Below, piece after piece: positions 26,124 to 36,365 of a stretch of DNA of 41,767 nt. Below the pieces are notes generated by a model. It was not told where the DNA came from and did no database searches. It was given only the letters and a program-made list of their open reading frames with translations. The position numbers and the translations under genes are program-made. How positions within the stretch are numbered: position 1 is the stretch's first letter; the number at the start of each line of letters is the position of its first letter. The stretch comes from Bacteroidales bacterium (lineage in GTDB: Bacteria > Bacteroidota > Bacteroidia > Bacteroidales > UBA10428): NCBI GenBank assembly GCA_016926205.1, contig JAFGPB010000041.1, positions 1-41,767 on the forward strand, in the 5' to 3' direction.

Positions 26124-27284
26124 ATGCGTTTGTTCCTTCATCTCATCGTGTTTGCGGTTGTGCTTGTTTCCTGCAGTGAGGAAAGGAGCAATTTTGTTGT
26201 GGAGTACGCGGCAAAGGGATCCGGGAATCAGCAGATGTACCTGTCGAGGCAAACCCTTTCGGGACCGGTAGCAGTTGATTCGGCCATGCCCGGAAAATCG
26301 GGAACATACTCATTGAGAGGACATACAACGATACCTGATTTTTTTGTCCTGTTTTTTCAACCCGGACAATACATCAATCTGATCATTCATCCCGGTGATC
26401 ATATCAGCATAACGGGAAATGCAGCTGCATTTGATCATGATTACTATGTTGAAGGTTCGAAGGATTCCAGGCTAATACAGAAAATGGTGTCCAGACAGGC
26501 AGCGACGCTGCGGGAAATTACCAGAATCAGCACTGAATTTGAGAACAGTCGTGATGAAGCGGATTTTGAAGCAATAAAAGCCCGGATCGACAGTACGTAT
26601 GATCAGATTGTCGGAGAGCACCGCCGGTTTTCAATGGAGCTCATCGAAGAGAATCCGGGATCACTGGCCAGTTTAATGGCCTTATACCAGCAGCTCGGAA
26701 GAAACATACCCGTCTTTGATTATAAAGATGATTTCAGATATTATGCAATGGTAGATTCCTGTTTGGCTGAATTATATCCGGATTCTGAAGCGGTAAAGGA
26801 CCTGAACAGAAGGGTGACGGAACTCCGACAGAGGTTGCGTACTGATATCGGTTCAACAGCTCCTGATATTGTTTTGTCCGATACAACAGGAACTGAGATT
26901 GCATTGTCATCACTCAGGGGAAGCGTTATACTGCTTTATTTTTACGCATCCTGGTCACAGGAGAGCACAAAACAGAATGAACTCCTTGCTGATATATATG
27001 TCAGATACGCTGATCAGGAAGTGGAATATTACCAGGTATCACTCGACCGTACAAAAGAATCCTGGATGAACTATCTCAGGGAAGAAAAACCTGAAGGCAT
27101 TCAGGTAAGTGACTTGAAATACTGGGATTCACCGGTTGTGGAAACATATATGCTGGAAGAGATCCCGCAATTGTATTTGCTGGATCAGGAAGGGAGGATT
27201 GTCGATAAAAGCTTTTCGGTTGAAGAGGTGGATGATAAAATATCCGATTTGCTCGATAACTCATCAATGACCGGCATGCATTGA
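26124..27284 (+). CDS. TlpA-like thioredoxin-fold lipoprotein lacking CxxC (first of pair)
   Basis: A 386-residue protein with a signal peptide ending in a lipobox (LVSC, Cys17), so it is probably a periplasmic-face lipoprotein. Residues about 20-120 form a DUF4369-like beta domain (PGQYINLIIHPGDHISITG), about 120-240 are helical, and about 245-380 are an AhpC/TSA-TlpA thioredoxin fold. The position of the redox motif reads Trp277-Ser-Gln-Glu-Ser281: both cysteines of WCxxC are serine. It therefore cannot do dithiol exchange in the usual way and may act as a binding or scaffold protein. The next gene is a paralogue. A BLAST-type comparison was not possible. Confidence 0.82.
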   Translation: MRLFLHLIVFAVVLVSCSEERSNFVVEYAAKGSGNQQMYLSRQTLSGPVAVDSAMPGKSGTYSLRGHTTIPDFFVLFFQPGQYINLIIHPGDHISITGNAAAFDHDYYVEGSKDSRLIQKMVSRQAATLREITRISTEFENSRDEADFEAIKARIDSTYDQIVGEHRRFSMELIEENPGSLASLMALYQQLGRNIPVFDYKDDFRYYAMVDSCLAELYPDSEAVKDLNRRVTELRQRLRTDIGSTAPDIVLSDTTGTEIALSSLRGSVILLYFYASWSQESTKQNELLADIYVRYADQEVEYYQVSLDRTKESWMNYLREEKPEGIQVSDLKYWDSPVVETYMLEEIPQLYLLDQEGRIVDKSFSVEEVDDKISDLLDNSSMTGMH

Positions 27285-27324
27285 AACTAAAATAACAGAT
27301 TTCAATTTAATACCCACTGTAAAA

Positions 27325-28470
27325 ATGATGAATAAACCCTTAATGATCGTATTGGTCCTGAGTATGATTGCCTGCAGCAAAGAAAGGATTGTTATCACAG
27401 GTACGATCAGGAATGCCGACACGCTTTCCATTTATCTTGATGAGGTTGATGTTTATGACAGCATGACGCTTGATTCTGCCATTTTGAAAAAGAATGGCAG
27501 ATTCCGGTTTGCCTTCCGTTCTGCATCACCGGGATTTTACCAGATGAGGCTATCGGACAACAAAAGCTTCGTACTGTTTCCCGAACCCGGACAGCATATT
27601 CATATTGAAGCTGATGCCACCAATCTGATCCCTTCACTTCATATAGATGGATCTGAGGACACGGAACAGGTCCTGAAGGTAGTGCGAAATCTGAACGAAT
27701 CCAGAGTGAAGCTTGATTCCCTGACGGTTTTGTTCAACAAGGCTGAAGCAGACTCGACAAAACAAAGACTGAATAAAGAGTATGATTCTGTTCTGGAGTC
27801 TCACAGGAAATTTTCCATTGCTTTTCTGCTTACCCACTACCATTCATTTGCGAGTCTTTATGTCCTGTATCAGCAATATCTGCCAGGTTCATATGTCTTT
27901 TACAAAAATACAGATTTGCAGTATTTCAGGATTGTCAGTGATTCTCTGAAAAAATACTATCCTGATTCGAGACACGTTATCGCACTGGAACAAAACACAG
28001 AGCGTTTAATTGGTGATTACAACGCATCACTCTTTCTGAGGCTGGCTGAAGGTACCGAACCTGCTCTCCCGGAAGTAGCATTGCCAGGTTTAGCCGGGGA
28101 TACAATTCATCTGATGTCACTGGAAGGTCCTTATATTCTGTTGCATTTCTGGGCTTCATGGAACGAAGCAAGCATCAATCAGAATCAACAGCTGATAAAG
28201 GTATACAATAACTTCAGAAACAAAGGATTTGATGTGCTGGCTGTTTCACTGGACAATTCCACGGATTCATGGACAAGAGCCATAAAGTTTGATGAACTTT
28301 ACTGGACCAATGTAATTGATGTGACATTTCCGAATTCAATTATTGCGACGAATTACAATGTAACATCACTGCCCTGTAATTATCTGATCGACAAGAACAA
28401 TATTGCAATACTGGCAAAGAATCTTACTCCTTCTCAGCTGCAGATGAGACTTAATGAATTGCTCAATTAA
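27325..28470 (+). CDS. TlpA-like thioredoxin-fold lipoprotein lacking CxxC (second of pair)
   Basis: A 381-residue paralogue of the preceding gene with the same order: signal peptide and lipobox (MIACS, Cys at about 17), DUF4369-like domain (EPGQHIHIEA), helical middle and C-terminal thioredoxin fold. The redox site reads Trp279-Asn-Glu-Ala-Ser283, so again neither cysteine is present. A Cys lies later near the cis-Pro region (TSLPCNYLID). The gene is 40 nt after its partner and 12 nt before lpxH. Tandem duplication with separate loss, or an already inactive ancestor, would explain the pair. Confidence 0.82.
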   Translation: MMNKPLMIVLVLSMIACSKERIVITGTIRNADTLSIYLDEVDVYDSMTLDSAILKKNGRFRFAFRSASPGFYQMRLSDNKSFVLFPEPGQHIHIEADATNLIPSLHIDGSEDTEQVLKVVRNLNESRVKLDSLTVLFNKAEADSTKQRLNKEYDSVLESHRKFSIAFLLTHYHSFASLYVLYQQYLPGSYVFYKNTDLQYFRIVSDSLKKYYPDSRHVIALEQNTERLIGDYNASLFLRLAEGTEPALPEVALPGLAGDTIHLMSLEGPYILLHFWASWNEASINQNQQLIKVYNNFRNKGFDVLAVSLDNSTDSWTRAIKFDELYWTNVIDVTFPNSIIATNYNVTSLPCNYLIDKNNIAILAKNLTPSQLQMRLNELLN

Positions 28471-28482
28471 CATAGACATAGT

Positions 28483-29262
28483 TTGACAAAAGGTTCCAAA
28501 ATTTATTTTATCTCGGATGCTCATCTGGGATTGTTCCCCCCGGAAAAAAGTACCATACGTGAAAAACGTCTTGTAGACTGGCTTGATCGGATTCAAAAAG
28601 ATGCATCAGAATTGTTTCTGCTGGGTGATATTTTTGATTTCTGGTTCGAATACAGGCAGGTGGTTCCCCGGGGTTATATCCGCTTTCTTGGCAAGCTGGC
28701 TGAACTTTCAGACAACGGCGTAAAAATTCATTACTTCACAGGAAATCATGATGTTTGGATCTATGATTACCTGCCTTCAGAAGTAGGTCTGATCCTGTAC
28801 CGCCATCATATCGAACGTGAATTGGACGGCCGTATGTTCTATATCGGACATGGTGACGGATTGGGTGCAGGTGACAAAGGATATAAAATCTTAAAGTCGA
28901 TCTTCGACAACAGATCGTTGCAATGGTTGTTTGCACGCATTCATCCCAATGCTGCCCTGAAATTCGGAAAATGGTGGTCAAAAAAGAGCCGCTATGCAAA
29001 GGGTATCGTTGCTGAACCGTACAAGGGTGATGAAAATGAATTTCAGGTGGTTTTCGCACTTGAGATGCTCCGGCACAGGCATTATGATTATTTTGTTTTT
29101 GGTCACCGGCATATTCCGTTCGAGGTTAGAATCGGAAAGGACAGCAAGGTGATTAACCTGGGAGACTGGATAACCAGTTTTACCTATGCGGTTTGGGACG
29201 GCAGGAATCTCGAACTGCACTCCATTGATCCGGAAAGAGAGTCAGCCATTCTGAGAAAGTAG
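28483..29262 (+). CDS. lpxH: UDP-2,3-diacylglucosamine diphosphatase (LpxH-type)
   Basis: A 259-residue calcineurin-like metallophosphoesterase. Metal-binding motifs in order are SDAHLG, GDIFDFW, GNHD, HGDG and GHRH. GDIFDFW followed by the GNHDVWIYDYL region is typical of LpxH, which cleaves UDP-2,3-diacylglucosamine to lipid X in lipid A synthesis at the inner-membrane cytosolic face. The start is TTG at 28483, since no ATG lies between the upstream stop and the first motif. Only 12 nt separate it from the TlpA-like gene. The 3' end is echoed by degenerate repeats downstream. Confidence 0.88.
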   Translation: MTKGSKIYFISDAHLGLFPPEKSTIREKRLVDWLDRIQKDASELFLLGDIFDFWFEYRQVVPRGYIRFLGKLAELSDNGVKIHYFTGNHDVWIYDYLPSEVGLILYRHHIERELDGRMFYIGHGDGLGAGDKGYKILKSIFDNRSLQWLFARIHPNAALKFGKWWSKKSRYAKGIVAEPYKGDENEFQVVFALEMLRHRHYDYFVFGHRHIPFEVRIGKDSKVINLGDWITSFTYAVWDGRNLELHSIDPERESAILRK

Positions 29263-29327
29263 GATTAATCCACCCTGATAAAGAGAATCAGTCATCCAGA
29301 TAAAGAGAATCAGCCATCCTCATAAAG
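29234..29327 (+). repeat. Degenerate repeats seeded by the lpxH 3' end
   Basis: A 21-nt unit starting GATAAAGAGAATCAG is repeated at 29277-29297 and 29299-29319 with one mismatch. The second copy plus its flank (29302-29327) also matches 22 of 26 bases of the lpxH coding end (29234-29259). This suggests three decayed copies. Confidence 0.65.
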
Positions 29328-29372
29328 CAACCGAAAAAATTATAATGGATTGCACTTTTGTAATCTGATCAT

Positions 29373-29407
29373 AAAAAAAACCGGTTCCGGTAAAACACCG
29401 GAACCGG
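29373..29407 (-). terminator. Intrinsic terminator of hppA
   Basis: A perfect 10-bp stem (CCGGTTCCGG at 29381-29390 with CCGGAACCGG at 29398-29407, 7-nt loop) is followed on the minus strand by eight T residues (29373-29380 as A on the plus strand). It lies 31 nt after the hppA stop. Confidence 0.9.
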
Positions 29408-29438
29408 AAATCGCAATGTTCTCTATCTCTTATTCAGG

Positions 29439-31697
29439 TCAGATCAGTGCTGTTGCAACGGTCACGCCCACAACGACAATAGAGACCATACTCATCAGCT
29501 TGATCAGGATATTCAGGGAAGGACCTGAGGTATCCTTGAAAGGATCGCCTACTGTATCACCGATTACTGCTGCCTTATGGGCAACACCACCTTTGCCGCC
29601 GAGATTCCCTTCCTCGATAAACTTTTTCGCATTGTCCCACGCACCACCGGCATTGGCCATAAATATCGCAAGTATGAATCCTGTTGCCAGTGCACCGACC
29701 AGCAATCCCATAACACCTGCAACACCAAAAAGAATTCCGGTAAAAATGGGAATCAGGATGGCAAGCAGAGAGGGAAACATCATTTCACGCTGTGCACCTT
29801 TGGTAGAGATTGCCACGCAGCTTGCATAATCAGGTTCAGCTTTGCCTTCGAGAATACCGACTATTTCACGGAACTGACGGCGGACCTCGTCGACCATCCT
29901 CTGTGCTGCGCGTCCTACAGCATTCATGGTAAGTCCGCAAAAAAGAAATGCCGCCATTGAACCGATAAATGCGCCCACCAGTACCCTCGGATTCATCAGA
30001 TTTACCTCGAAGTAATTGATGACGTCATGTATGGAGGCATTATGAGGATTTACGCCCATGGCAGCTTCGAATGCGGCTGCTTTTTCCGGAACACGGACCA
30101 GTGCTACCTTGATTTCTTCAACGTAAGAAGCCAGCAGGGCAAGTGCGGTAAGAGCCGCTGAACCGATGGCAAAACCTTTTCCTGTTGCAGCAGTTGTATT
30201 GCCAAGAGAATCGAGTGCGTCAGTGCGCTTGCGGACTTCAGGACCGAGACTGCTCATTTCGGCATTTCCTCCTGCATTATCTGCAATGGGGCCATAAGCA
30301 TCCGTAGCGAGGGTAATGCCCAGCGTCGAAAGCATCCCTACTGCAGCCATCCCGATTCCATACAGGCCCATGCTGATGTTTGCAAAGGCAAATCCTGAGG
30401 CAAACAGATAGGCGAGAATAATGGCTGTGGAAACGATCAGGACCGGTATGGCGGTCGATATCATACCCGTGCCGATACCCCCGATGATCACGGTAGCCGG
30501 ACCGGTCTGTGATGCTGAAGCAATGAATCTTGTCGGTTTGAAACCTGAGGATGTAAAGTACTCCGTTGATTTTCCAATTCCAATACCGCTTAACAAGCCT
30601 ATGATCATGGCACCCCATATTCCTGTAAAATTGGGGATATTCAGTACGTAAAGAACCAGGAATGCAAAGATTGCTATCAAAACAGAACTTATGTTAACAC
30701 CCCTGCTCAGTGCTCCCAGCAGTTGTTTTTGAGATGCTCCTTCCTTTGTGCGGACAAAAAAGATGCCCAGTATGGAAAGAATGATGCCTACGGCAGCAAT
30801 CAGCATGGGTGCGATCACTGCATTAAACTGTGTTGAAAGGGCATCATATTTATCAAATCCCGCTGATGCGAGACCAACAGCTGTGAAACCTGTAGCGCCG
30901 AGGGCTGCAGTTGATAAAATGGATCCGCAATAGGATTCGTACAGGTCAGCACCCATACCGGCCACGTCACCCACGTTGTCTCCAACATTATCCGCAATTG
31001 TGGCTGGATTGCGGGGATCATCCTCGGGAATACCGGCCTCAACCTTCCCAACCAGGTCGGCACCCACATCTGCTGCTTTTGTATATATTCCACCTCCTAC
31101 ACGGGCGAACAGAGCCTGGGTTGAAGCACCCATTCCGAATGTCAGTGTGGTTGTGGTGATGATGATAAGTTTCATGCCGGGATCTGCAGCAATTACCTGT
31201 CCGGTTGCAGCATCAAGTGATCCAATGATAAAATTCAAGGCATAAAACCATATCGAAATGTCCAGAAGTCCCAATCCAACGACCACAAGCCCCATAACAG
31301 CTCCGGAGCGAAATGCAATTCTGAGGCCGTGGTTCAAAGATTGCCTTGCTGCATTTGCTGCACGGGCAGACGCATACGTTGCCGTTTTCATTCCGAAGAA
31401 CCCGGATAATGCGCTAAAGAAACCTCCTGTCAGAAATGCAAAAGGCACCCACGGGTTTTGCACTTTAAATCCATATGCCAGGAGGGCAAAAAGTACGGTC
31501 AGGATTGCAAAAACAATTGTGACCACTTTGTACTGTTGTTTCAGATAAGCCATCGCTCCCTGTCTCACATGCTGAGCAATTTTTTTCATCGTATCCGTTC
31601 CCTCATCAGAACCCATCATATTCCTGAAGAAATAGTATGCGAATCCGAGAGCCAAAACGGAACATATTGGAACCAACCAGAATAAATTATTGAACAT
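29439..31697 (-). CDS. hppA: Membrane-bound ion-pumping pyrophosphatase
   Basis: A 752-residue, strongly hydrophobic protein with about 16 membrane segments. The pyrophosphate-binding loop [18 protein letters not shown] and the [21 protein letters not shown] region are diagnostic, as is the later [12 protein letters not shown] segment. It couples hydrolysis of pyrophosphate to pumping of H+ or Na+ across the inner membrane. The motif [10 protein letters not shown] carries Ala where K+-independent enzymes carry Lys, so this is the K+-dependent type; Na+ versus H+ specificity cannot be read safely. It ends at a strong intrinsic terminator. Confidence 0.95.
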   Translation of the reverse strand: MFNNLFWLVPICSVLALGFAYYFFRNMMGSDEGTDTMKKIAQHVRQGAMAYLKQQYKVVTIVFAILTVLFALLAYGFKVQNPWVPFAFLTGGFFSALSGFFGMKTATYASARAANAARQSLNHGLRIAFRSGAVMGLVVVGLGLLDISIWFYALNFIIGSLDAATGQVIAADPGMKLIIITTTTLTFGMGASTQALFARVGGGIYTKAADVGADLVGKVEAGIPEDDPRNPATIADNVGDNVGDVAGMGADLYESYCGSILSTAALGATGFTAVGLASAGFDKYDALSTQFNAVIAPMLIAAVGIILSILGIFFVRTKEGASQKQLLGALSRGVNISSVLIAIFAFLVLYVLNIPNFTGIWGAMIIGLLSGIGIGKSTEYFTSSGFKPTRFIASASQTGPATVIIGGIGTGMISTAIPVLIVSTAIILAYLFASGFAFANISMGLYGIGMAAVGMLSTLGITLATDAYGPIADNAGGNAEMSSLGPEVRKRTDALDSLGNTTAATGKGFAIGSAALTALALLASYVEEIKVALVRVPEKAAAFEAAMGVNPHNASIHDVINYFEVNLMNPRVLVGAFIGSMAAFLFCGLTMNAVGRAAQRMVDEVRRQFREIVGILEGKAEPDYASCVAISTKGAQREMMFPSLLAILIPIFTGILFGVAGVMGLLVGALATGFILAIFMANAGGAWDNAKKFIEEGNLGGKGGVAHKAAVIGDTVGDPFKDTSGPSLNILIKLMSMVSIVVVGVTVATALI

Positions 31698-31962
31698 AGT
31701 AAAAACTGCTTTTATGGATGAATACTTAGAAAATTATTATCATATTGGATTACAAATACATAGATACAATATTTATAAAAATACGGCGGTAAAGATAATA
31801 ATTTCATTAAACTTCTGAAGATTGTGAATTACAAATTTTAGGGAATGGACAGTAAGAAATCCGGTTCATCCATAGTTTTTAAAATTACCTGCTGAAAGGG
31901 GGAGACAAGGTACTGTATTAAATATAAATCATGATGCATTTTATGAGGTTTGCATTTTTTTA

Positions 31963-31970
31963 TTAATTTG
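31963..31970 (+). promoter_or_regulatory. Possible promoter -7 box of the HHH protein gene
   Basis: TTAATTTG differs from TAnnTTTG by one base and lies 22 nt before the ATG at 31993. No matching -33 box at the usual spacing is seen. The rest of the 31698-31992 gap shows nothing I can name. Confidence 0.28.
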
Positions 31971-31992
31971 CGACGACCTAACCTAACCCATT

Positions 31993-34060
31993 ATGAATGT
32001 ACGTGTCCTGCTCCTTATTTCTGCAGGTATTGGTGTATGCAACCCTGCTCTTGTCCAGCCTGTCATTGAAAAGCATGTCGAAATCATTGAATCTCTTGCC
32101 GAATCAGCAGAAGTTAGTGAGGATGGAAAGGCTGATTACGAATCGCTTCTGGAGGAACTGGAATATCTCTATGAACATCCGCTGAACCTGAATACTGCAA
32201 CCCTTTACGAGCTGCAAAAAACTGTCTTTCCTGACGGATTTCCAGATTCAAAGCCTGCTGGATTACAGAAATGCGAATGGTGTTTTGCTTAGCATTTATG
32301 AATTACAACTGGTGTATGGATTTGCAGAAGAGACCATTTCAAAGATGATCCCGTATGTTATTGTTGGTAAGCCGGTAGCTGCACAATCCCTTAACTTTAA
32401 AGATGTTTTGAAATATGGCAGGACTGAAATTACCCTGAGCTGTCACCGGACCATTGAAGAATCAAAAGGTTATGCAGGCAATGATGCCGGTCAGGTTCCC
32501 CCGGCATATCCCGGAAATCCGTGGCACTATTACGCAAAAGCAGCTTTCCGTTCCGGCGACCGGGTCGATCTCGGAATTACTGCGGAAAAGGATCCAGGTG
32601 AAAGCTTCTTCAGGGATTCAAATCCGAACGGATTCGATTTTTATTCCGCACATTTTATGGCACGTGATATCGGCATGCTGAAATCCTTCGTTGCCGGAGA
32701 CTACCGGTTGCAGTTCGGACAGGGGTTAACACTCTGGAATGGTTTTTCCCCGGGCAAGTCCTCATTGCCTTTGAATGTAATCAAGCGACAGGAGCCGGTA
32801 AAAAAATTTTCATCAACAGAGGAAAATAATTTGTTCAGAGGAATGGCTTTGAGTCTTGCCACAGGAAAATTCATATTCACCGGTTTCTTTTCGTCGAAAC
32901 ACAACGATGCAAACATTACGGATACGCTGGATACGGGTATGAATAGCTTTTCTGCTTTTCTTTATAACGGCAGTCATCGGACGCGGGCAGAAACAACACA
33001 TGAGAAATCGGTTCATGTCAGTGCTGTAGGAGCAAACATTACCTTCAGGGGAGAATCCCTGAAGGTTGGATTCACCGGTATAAATTACCGGTTTGACAGT
33101 TATCTGGAAAAAAGTGAAAAGCCTTACAAAGCCTTTGATTTTTCCGGGAGTTCATTATTCAATGCAGGGCTGGATTATATGCTTACGTTGCGCAATATTC
33201 AAATTGCCGGTGAAGTATCATATGGAAATGATGCTTTCGCCACCCTGCATTCAGCAGTTTTCAACGCAGGTAAATACACATCTTTGGCCGTTCTATACAG
33301 ATATTTTCCGGCTTCGTTCTTCTCACTCTATTCAGCAGCATTTTCAGAAGGATCTGGAATTTCCAACGAAAGCGGATTCTATCTGGGGACTGTAGTTCAT
33401 CCTGCGCCTCACTGGACGGTTTCTGCGTATGCAGACCTGTACAGGTTTCCCTGGCTCAGATATCAGGCCAGTGCTCCTTCATCAGGTTCCGATTATCTGG
33501 CAACATTAGGATTCGCGCCAGACAGAAATATTGAAATGCAGCTGCGTTTTAAACGGGAACGCAGTCAGGAAAATTCCGTTTCTGAGGATCAGTATGTTAA
33601 GGACCTTATCTGTTCAGTGTACACAGGACTTCGGTATCATTTCTCTTACAGGGTCAGTGACATGCTGCAATTGCGGACACGCCTCGAATTTGTCACTGTG
33701 AAAAAGGAAGAAACGGATCCTGACCAGGGATTTATGTTTTATGAGGATGTTGTATGCCATTTCAGAAAAATTCCGGCAATACTGTATTTCCGCTATGCCT
33801 GGTTTGATACTGACCATTACAGTTCAAGGATCTATATTTATGAGCAGCAAACATTATCTTCATTCACGGGCACTCCGTTATATGATGAAGGATACCGGAC
33901 TTATATCATGATGAGGTACAACTGCACAAACATGTTGTCCTGCTGGATCAGACTGGCCAGGACCAGTTATTCCGACAGAACAACCATCGGTACAGGTCAC
34001 GATGAGATCTTTTCCAGTAAAAAGCATGAAATTAAATTTCAGGTTGTGATCAGAATTTGA
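31993..34060 (+). pseudogene. Helix-hairpin-helix exported protein, frameshifted
   Basis: Two frames together give one protein of about 688 residues. The first frame (31993 to about 32221) encodes a signal peptide and a helix-hairpin-helix region (PLNLNTATLYELQK). The second frame (from 32222) continues it exactly with LSFLTDFQIQSLLDY and LLSIYELQLVYGF, then a long region rich in aromatic beta-strands that looks like an outer-membrane barrel. The shift falls at CAAAAAACTG (A6 at 32216-32221); one A fewer restores the frame. In the unshifted frame translation stops at 32290-32292. A sequencing or assembly error, a real mutation or slippage are all possible. Such HHH-barrel proteins occur in Bacteroidota; function is unknown. 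Confidence 0.8.
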
Positions 34061-34136
34061 CCGGTGTCTCCGGCTGCTAAGAGCTGTCTGCTTTTGAAGG
34101 ATATTTGCCCGCGCTTCGATATATGTAAAAAATTTC

Positions 34137-34144
34137 TATTTTTG
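34137..34144 (+). promoter_or_regulatory. Putative promoter -7 box of the EF-G-like gene
   Basis: TATTTTTG exactly matches TAnnTTTG and lies 57 nt before the ATG at 34202. TTCG at 34115-34118 is a weak -33 candidate 18 nt upstream. Confidence 0.45.
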
Positions 34145-34201
34145 CAATTCTTTCTCATAATAGCAAAAGTTTATTTAAACACAAACGGTAATTCAATCGA
34201 G

Positions 34202-36352
34202 ATGAAGACATATTCTACAAGTCAGATCAAAAATTTGGTGCTGGTCGGAAATTCAGGATCGGGAAAAACTACGCTGGCCGAGGCCATGCTTTTCGAAGGC
34301 GGAGTGATTGAAAGGCGCGGAGATGTTGAAAGTAAGAATACAGTTTCCGATTTCAAAGAAATTGAACACAACAACACCTGTTCTGTATTCGCCTCATTGC
34401 TGTACACTTTATATAATGATCACAAAATCAATCTTATTGATAGTCCGGGTCTCGATGACTTCATCAATGGGATGGTTTCGGCCATGCGTGTTACAGACGC
34501 TGCATTATTGGTACTGAATGCACAAAACGGTGTTGAGGTAGGAGCTGAAATACACGGAAGGTACCTTGCCCGTGACGAAAAGCCCATCATTTTTGTCGTA
34601 AACCATCTTGATCATGAGAAGGTGAACTGGGAGAAGACGGTTGAATCCCTAAAGGAAAGATTCGGAAACAATACGGTACTGATACAGTATCCGGTCAATC
34701 CGGGAAGTGATTTTAACTCCATCATCGATGTGCTTGCCATGAAAATGTACCGTTATCCCCAGGACGGGGGGGCTCCTGAGATACTCGACATACCGGCGGA
34801 TCATAAAGATCAGGCAGAAAAATTGCACAGCGTATTAATTGAAAAGGCTGCTGAAAGCGAAGAGTCCCTTATGGAGCAGTTTTTTGCAAATGATACACTC
34901 ACCACGGAAGAGTTTCAAAGGGGAATTAAATCGGGATTGCTTCAGCGGGGATTGTTTCCTGTGTTTTGTGTATCTGCAAAAAGGAATATCGGTGTGGGAC
35001 GCCTGCTCGAATTCATTACCCAGGCTGTTCCCGGTCCGCAGGATTCACCTGCACCGGTGGCAGGAACAAAGGAAATCAAGTGTGAAACTTCGGGTCCCTG
35101 TTCCTTGTTTGTTTACAAGTCAGCAGTGGAGGCACATATTGGTGAGATCAACTATTTCAAGGTCATTTCGGGGGAAATGAAGGAAGGTATGGACCTGATA
35201 AATACCACTACGCAGAATAAGGAACGTATTGCACAGATCTTTGTTGTGGCCGGTAAGAACCGAATCAAGGTGAACAATATGTTGGCAGGGGATCTTGGGG
35301 CAACAGTGAAGTTGAAAGCCACCAAAACGAACCATACGTTATCTTCTGACAGCAGCATTAAGTTTCCTCCCGTGGATTTTCCGGAACCTAAATACAGGAC
35401 TGCTCTGAAACCTTTGAGTGAGGGAGATGAAGAGAAGCTGGGAGAAGCGCTTCAACGGATGAATTTTGAGGATCCCACCATCCAGATAGAATATTCAAAA
35501 GAACTCAGGCAGATCATTGTGTCAGGACAGGGTGAGTATCATCTGAACATTCTGAAATGGCATCTTGATAATATCTTTAAAATCGGCACAGAATTTCTGC
35601 CACCCCGTATCCCTTACAGGGAAACGATTACCAAGGCTTCTCAGGCTGATTACAGGCATAAAAAGCAATCAGGCGGTGCCGGACAGTTCGGTGAGGTTCA
35701 TATGATCGTTGAACCCTATAAAGAAGGTGCTGCTGATCCGAACATGTTTAAGTTTGACGGAAAAGAACAGAAGATCACCATCAGGGATAAGGAAGAGATT
35801 AACCTAAGCTGGGGCGGAAAACTGGTATTCTATAACTGTATAGTAGGTGGGTCAATAGATGCAAGATTCATGCCTGCAATCCTGAAAGGAATTATGGAAA
35901 AGATTGAAGAAGGACCACTGACCGGATCTTATGCCCGTGATATTAAGGTATATGTTTATGACGGAAAGATGCATCCTGTCGATTCCAATGAAATATCGTT
36001 CAGGCTGGCCGGACGAAATGCTTTCAGCATGGCTTTCAAGAAAGCTGCGCCAAAAATACTTGAACCCGTTTACCAGGTTGATGTGCTTGTGCCCGCTGAA
36101 CGTATGGGTGATGTCATGAGTGATCTTCAGGGTCGAAGGGCAGTTGTGCAGGGTATGACAAGCGATATGGGATTTCAGAAAATAACTGCCAAGGTTCCTC
36201 TGGCCGAAATGAGCAAATACTCCACTGCGCTTAGCTCACTCTCGGGAGGAAGGGCTATGTATACAATGAAATTTCTTGAATACGAGCAGGTTCCTGGAAA
36301 CATACAGGAAGAGCTGCTAAAAGCATATGAAGAAGAGGAAAAAGAAGAGTAG
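34202..36352 (+). CDS. Elongation factor G-like GTPase (EF-G-2 type)
   Basis: A 716-residue protein from ATG 34202; the frame extends to 34064, but those 46 residues overlap the promoter and do not look coding. The GTPase domain has GNSGSGKTT (16-24) and NHLD (134-137, for NKxD). G3 reads Asp80-Ser-Pro-Gly-Leu84-Asp-Asp, so the catalytic His of DTPGH is Leu. Domains II to V follow, including the domain IV/V features (KKQSGGAGQFGEV, then LVPAERMGDVMSDLQGRRAVV). The full domain order is that of EF-G, but divergence in the G motifs points to the EF-G-like paralogue whose cellular role is not well defined, not the main FusA. Confidence 0.9.
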   Translation: MKTYSTSQIKNLVLVGNSGSGKTTLAEAMLFEGGVIERRGDVESKNTVSDFKEIEHNNTCSVFASLLYTLYNDHKINLIDSPGLDDFINGMVSAMRVTDAALLVLNAQNGVEVGAEIHGRYLARDEKPIIFVVNHLDHEKVNWEKTVESLKERFGNNTVLIQYPVNPGSDFNSIIDVLAMKMYRYPQDGGAPEILDIPADHKDQAEKLHSVLIEKAAESEESLMEQFFANDTLTTEEFQRGIKSGLLQRGLFPVFCVSAKRNIGVGRLLEFITQAVPGPQDSPAPVAGTKEIKCETSGPCSLFVYKSAVEAHIGEINYFKVISGEMKEGMDLINTTTQNKERIAQIFVVAGKNRIKVNNMLAGDLGATVKLKATKTNHTLSSDSSIKFPPVDFPEPKYRTALKPLSEGDEEKLGEALQRMNFEDPTIQIEYSKELRQIIVSGQGEYHLNILKWHLDNIFKIGTEFLPPRIPYRETITKASQADYRHKKQSGGAGQFGEVHMIVEPYKEGAADPNMFKFDGKEQKITIRDKEEINLSWGGKLVFYNCIVGGSIDARFMPAILKGIMEKIEEGPLTGSYARDIKVYVYDGKMHPVDSNEISFRLAGRNAFSMAFKKAAPKILEPVYQVDVLVPAERMGDVMSDLQGRRAVVQGMTSDMGFQKITAKVPLAEMSKYSTALSSLSGGRAMYTMKFLEYEQVPGNIQEELLKAYEEEEKEE

Positions 36353-36365
36353 GATCAGGATCATT

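Noticed and set aside
32216-32222. Programmed -1 ribosomal frameshift at AAAAAAC
   Set aside because: The heptamer phase does not match the zero frame, and a -1 shift would not enter the downstream frame; +1 or -2 is needed.
34064-34201. N-terminal extension of the EF-G-like frame
   Set aside because: It would cover the putative promoter and is not EF-G-like; MKTYSTSQIKNLV is the expected start.
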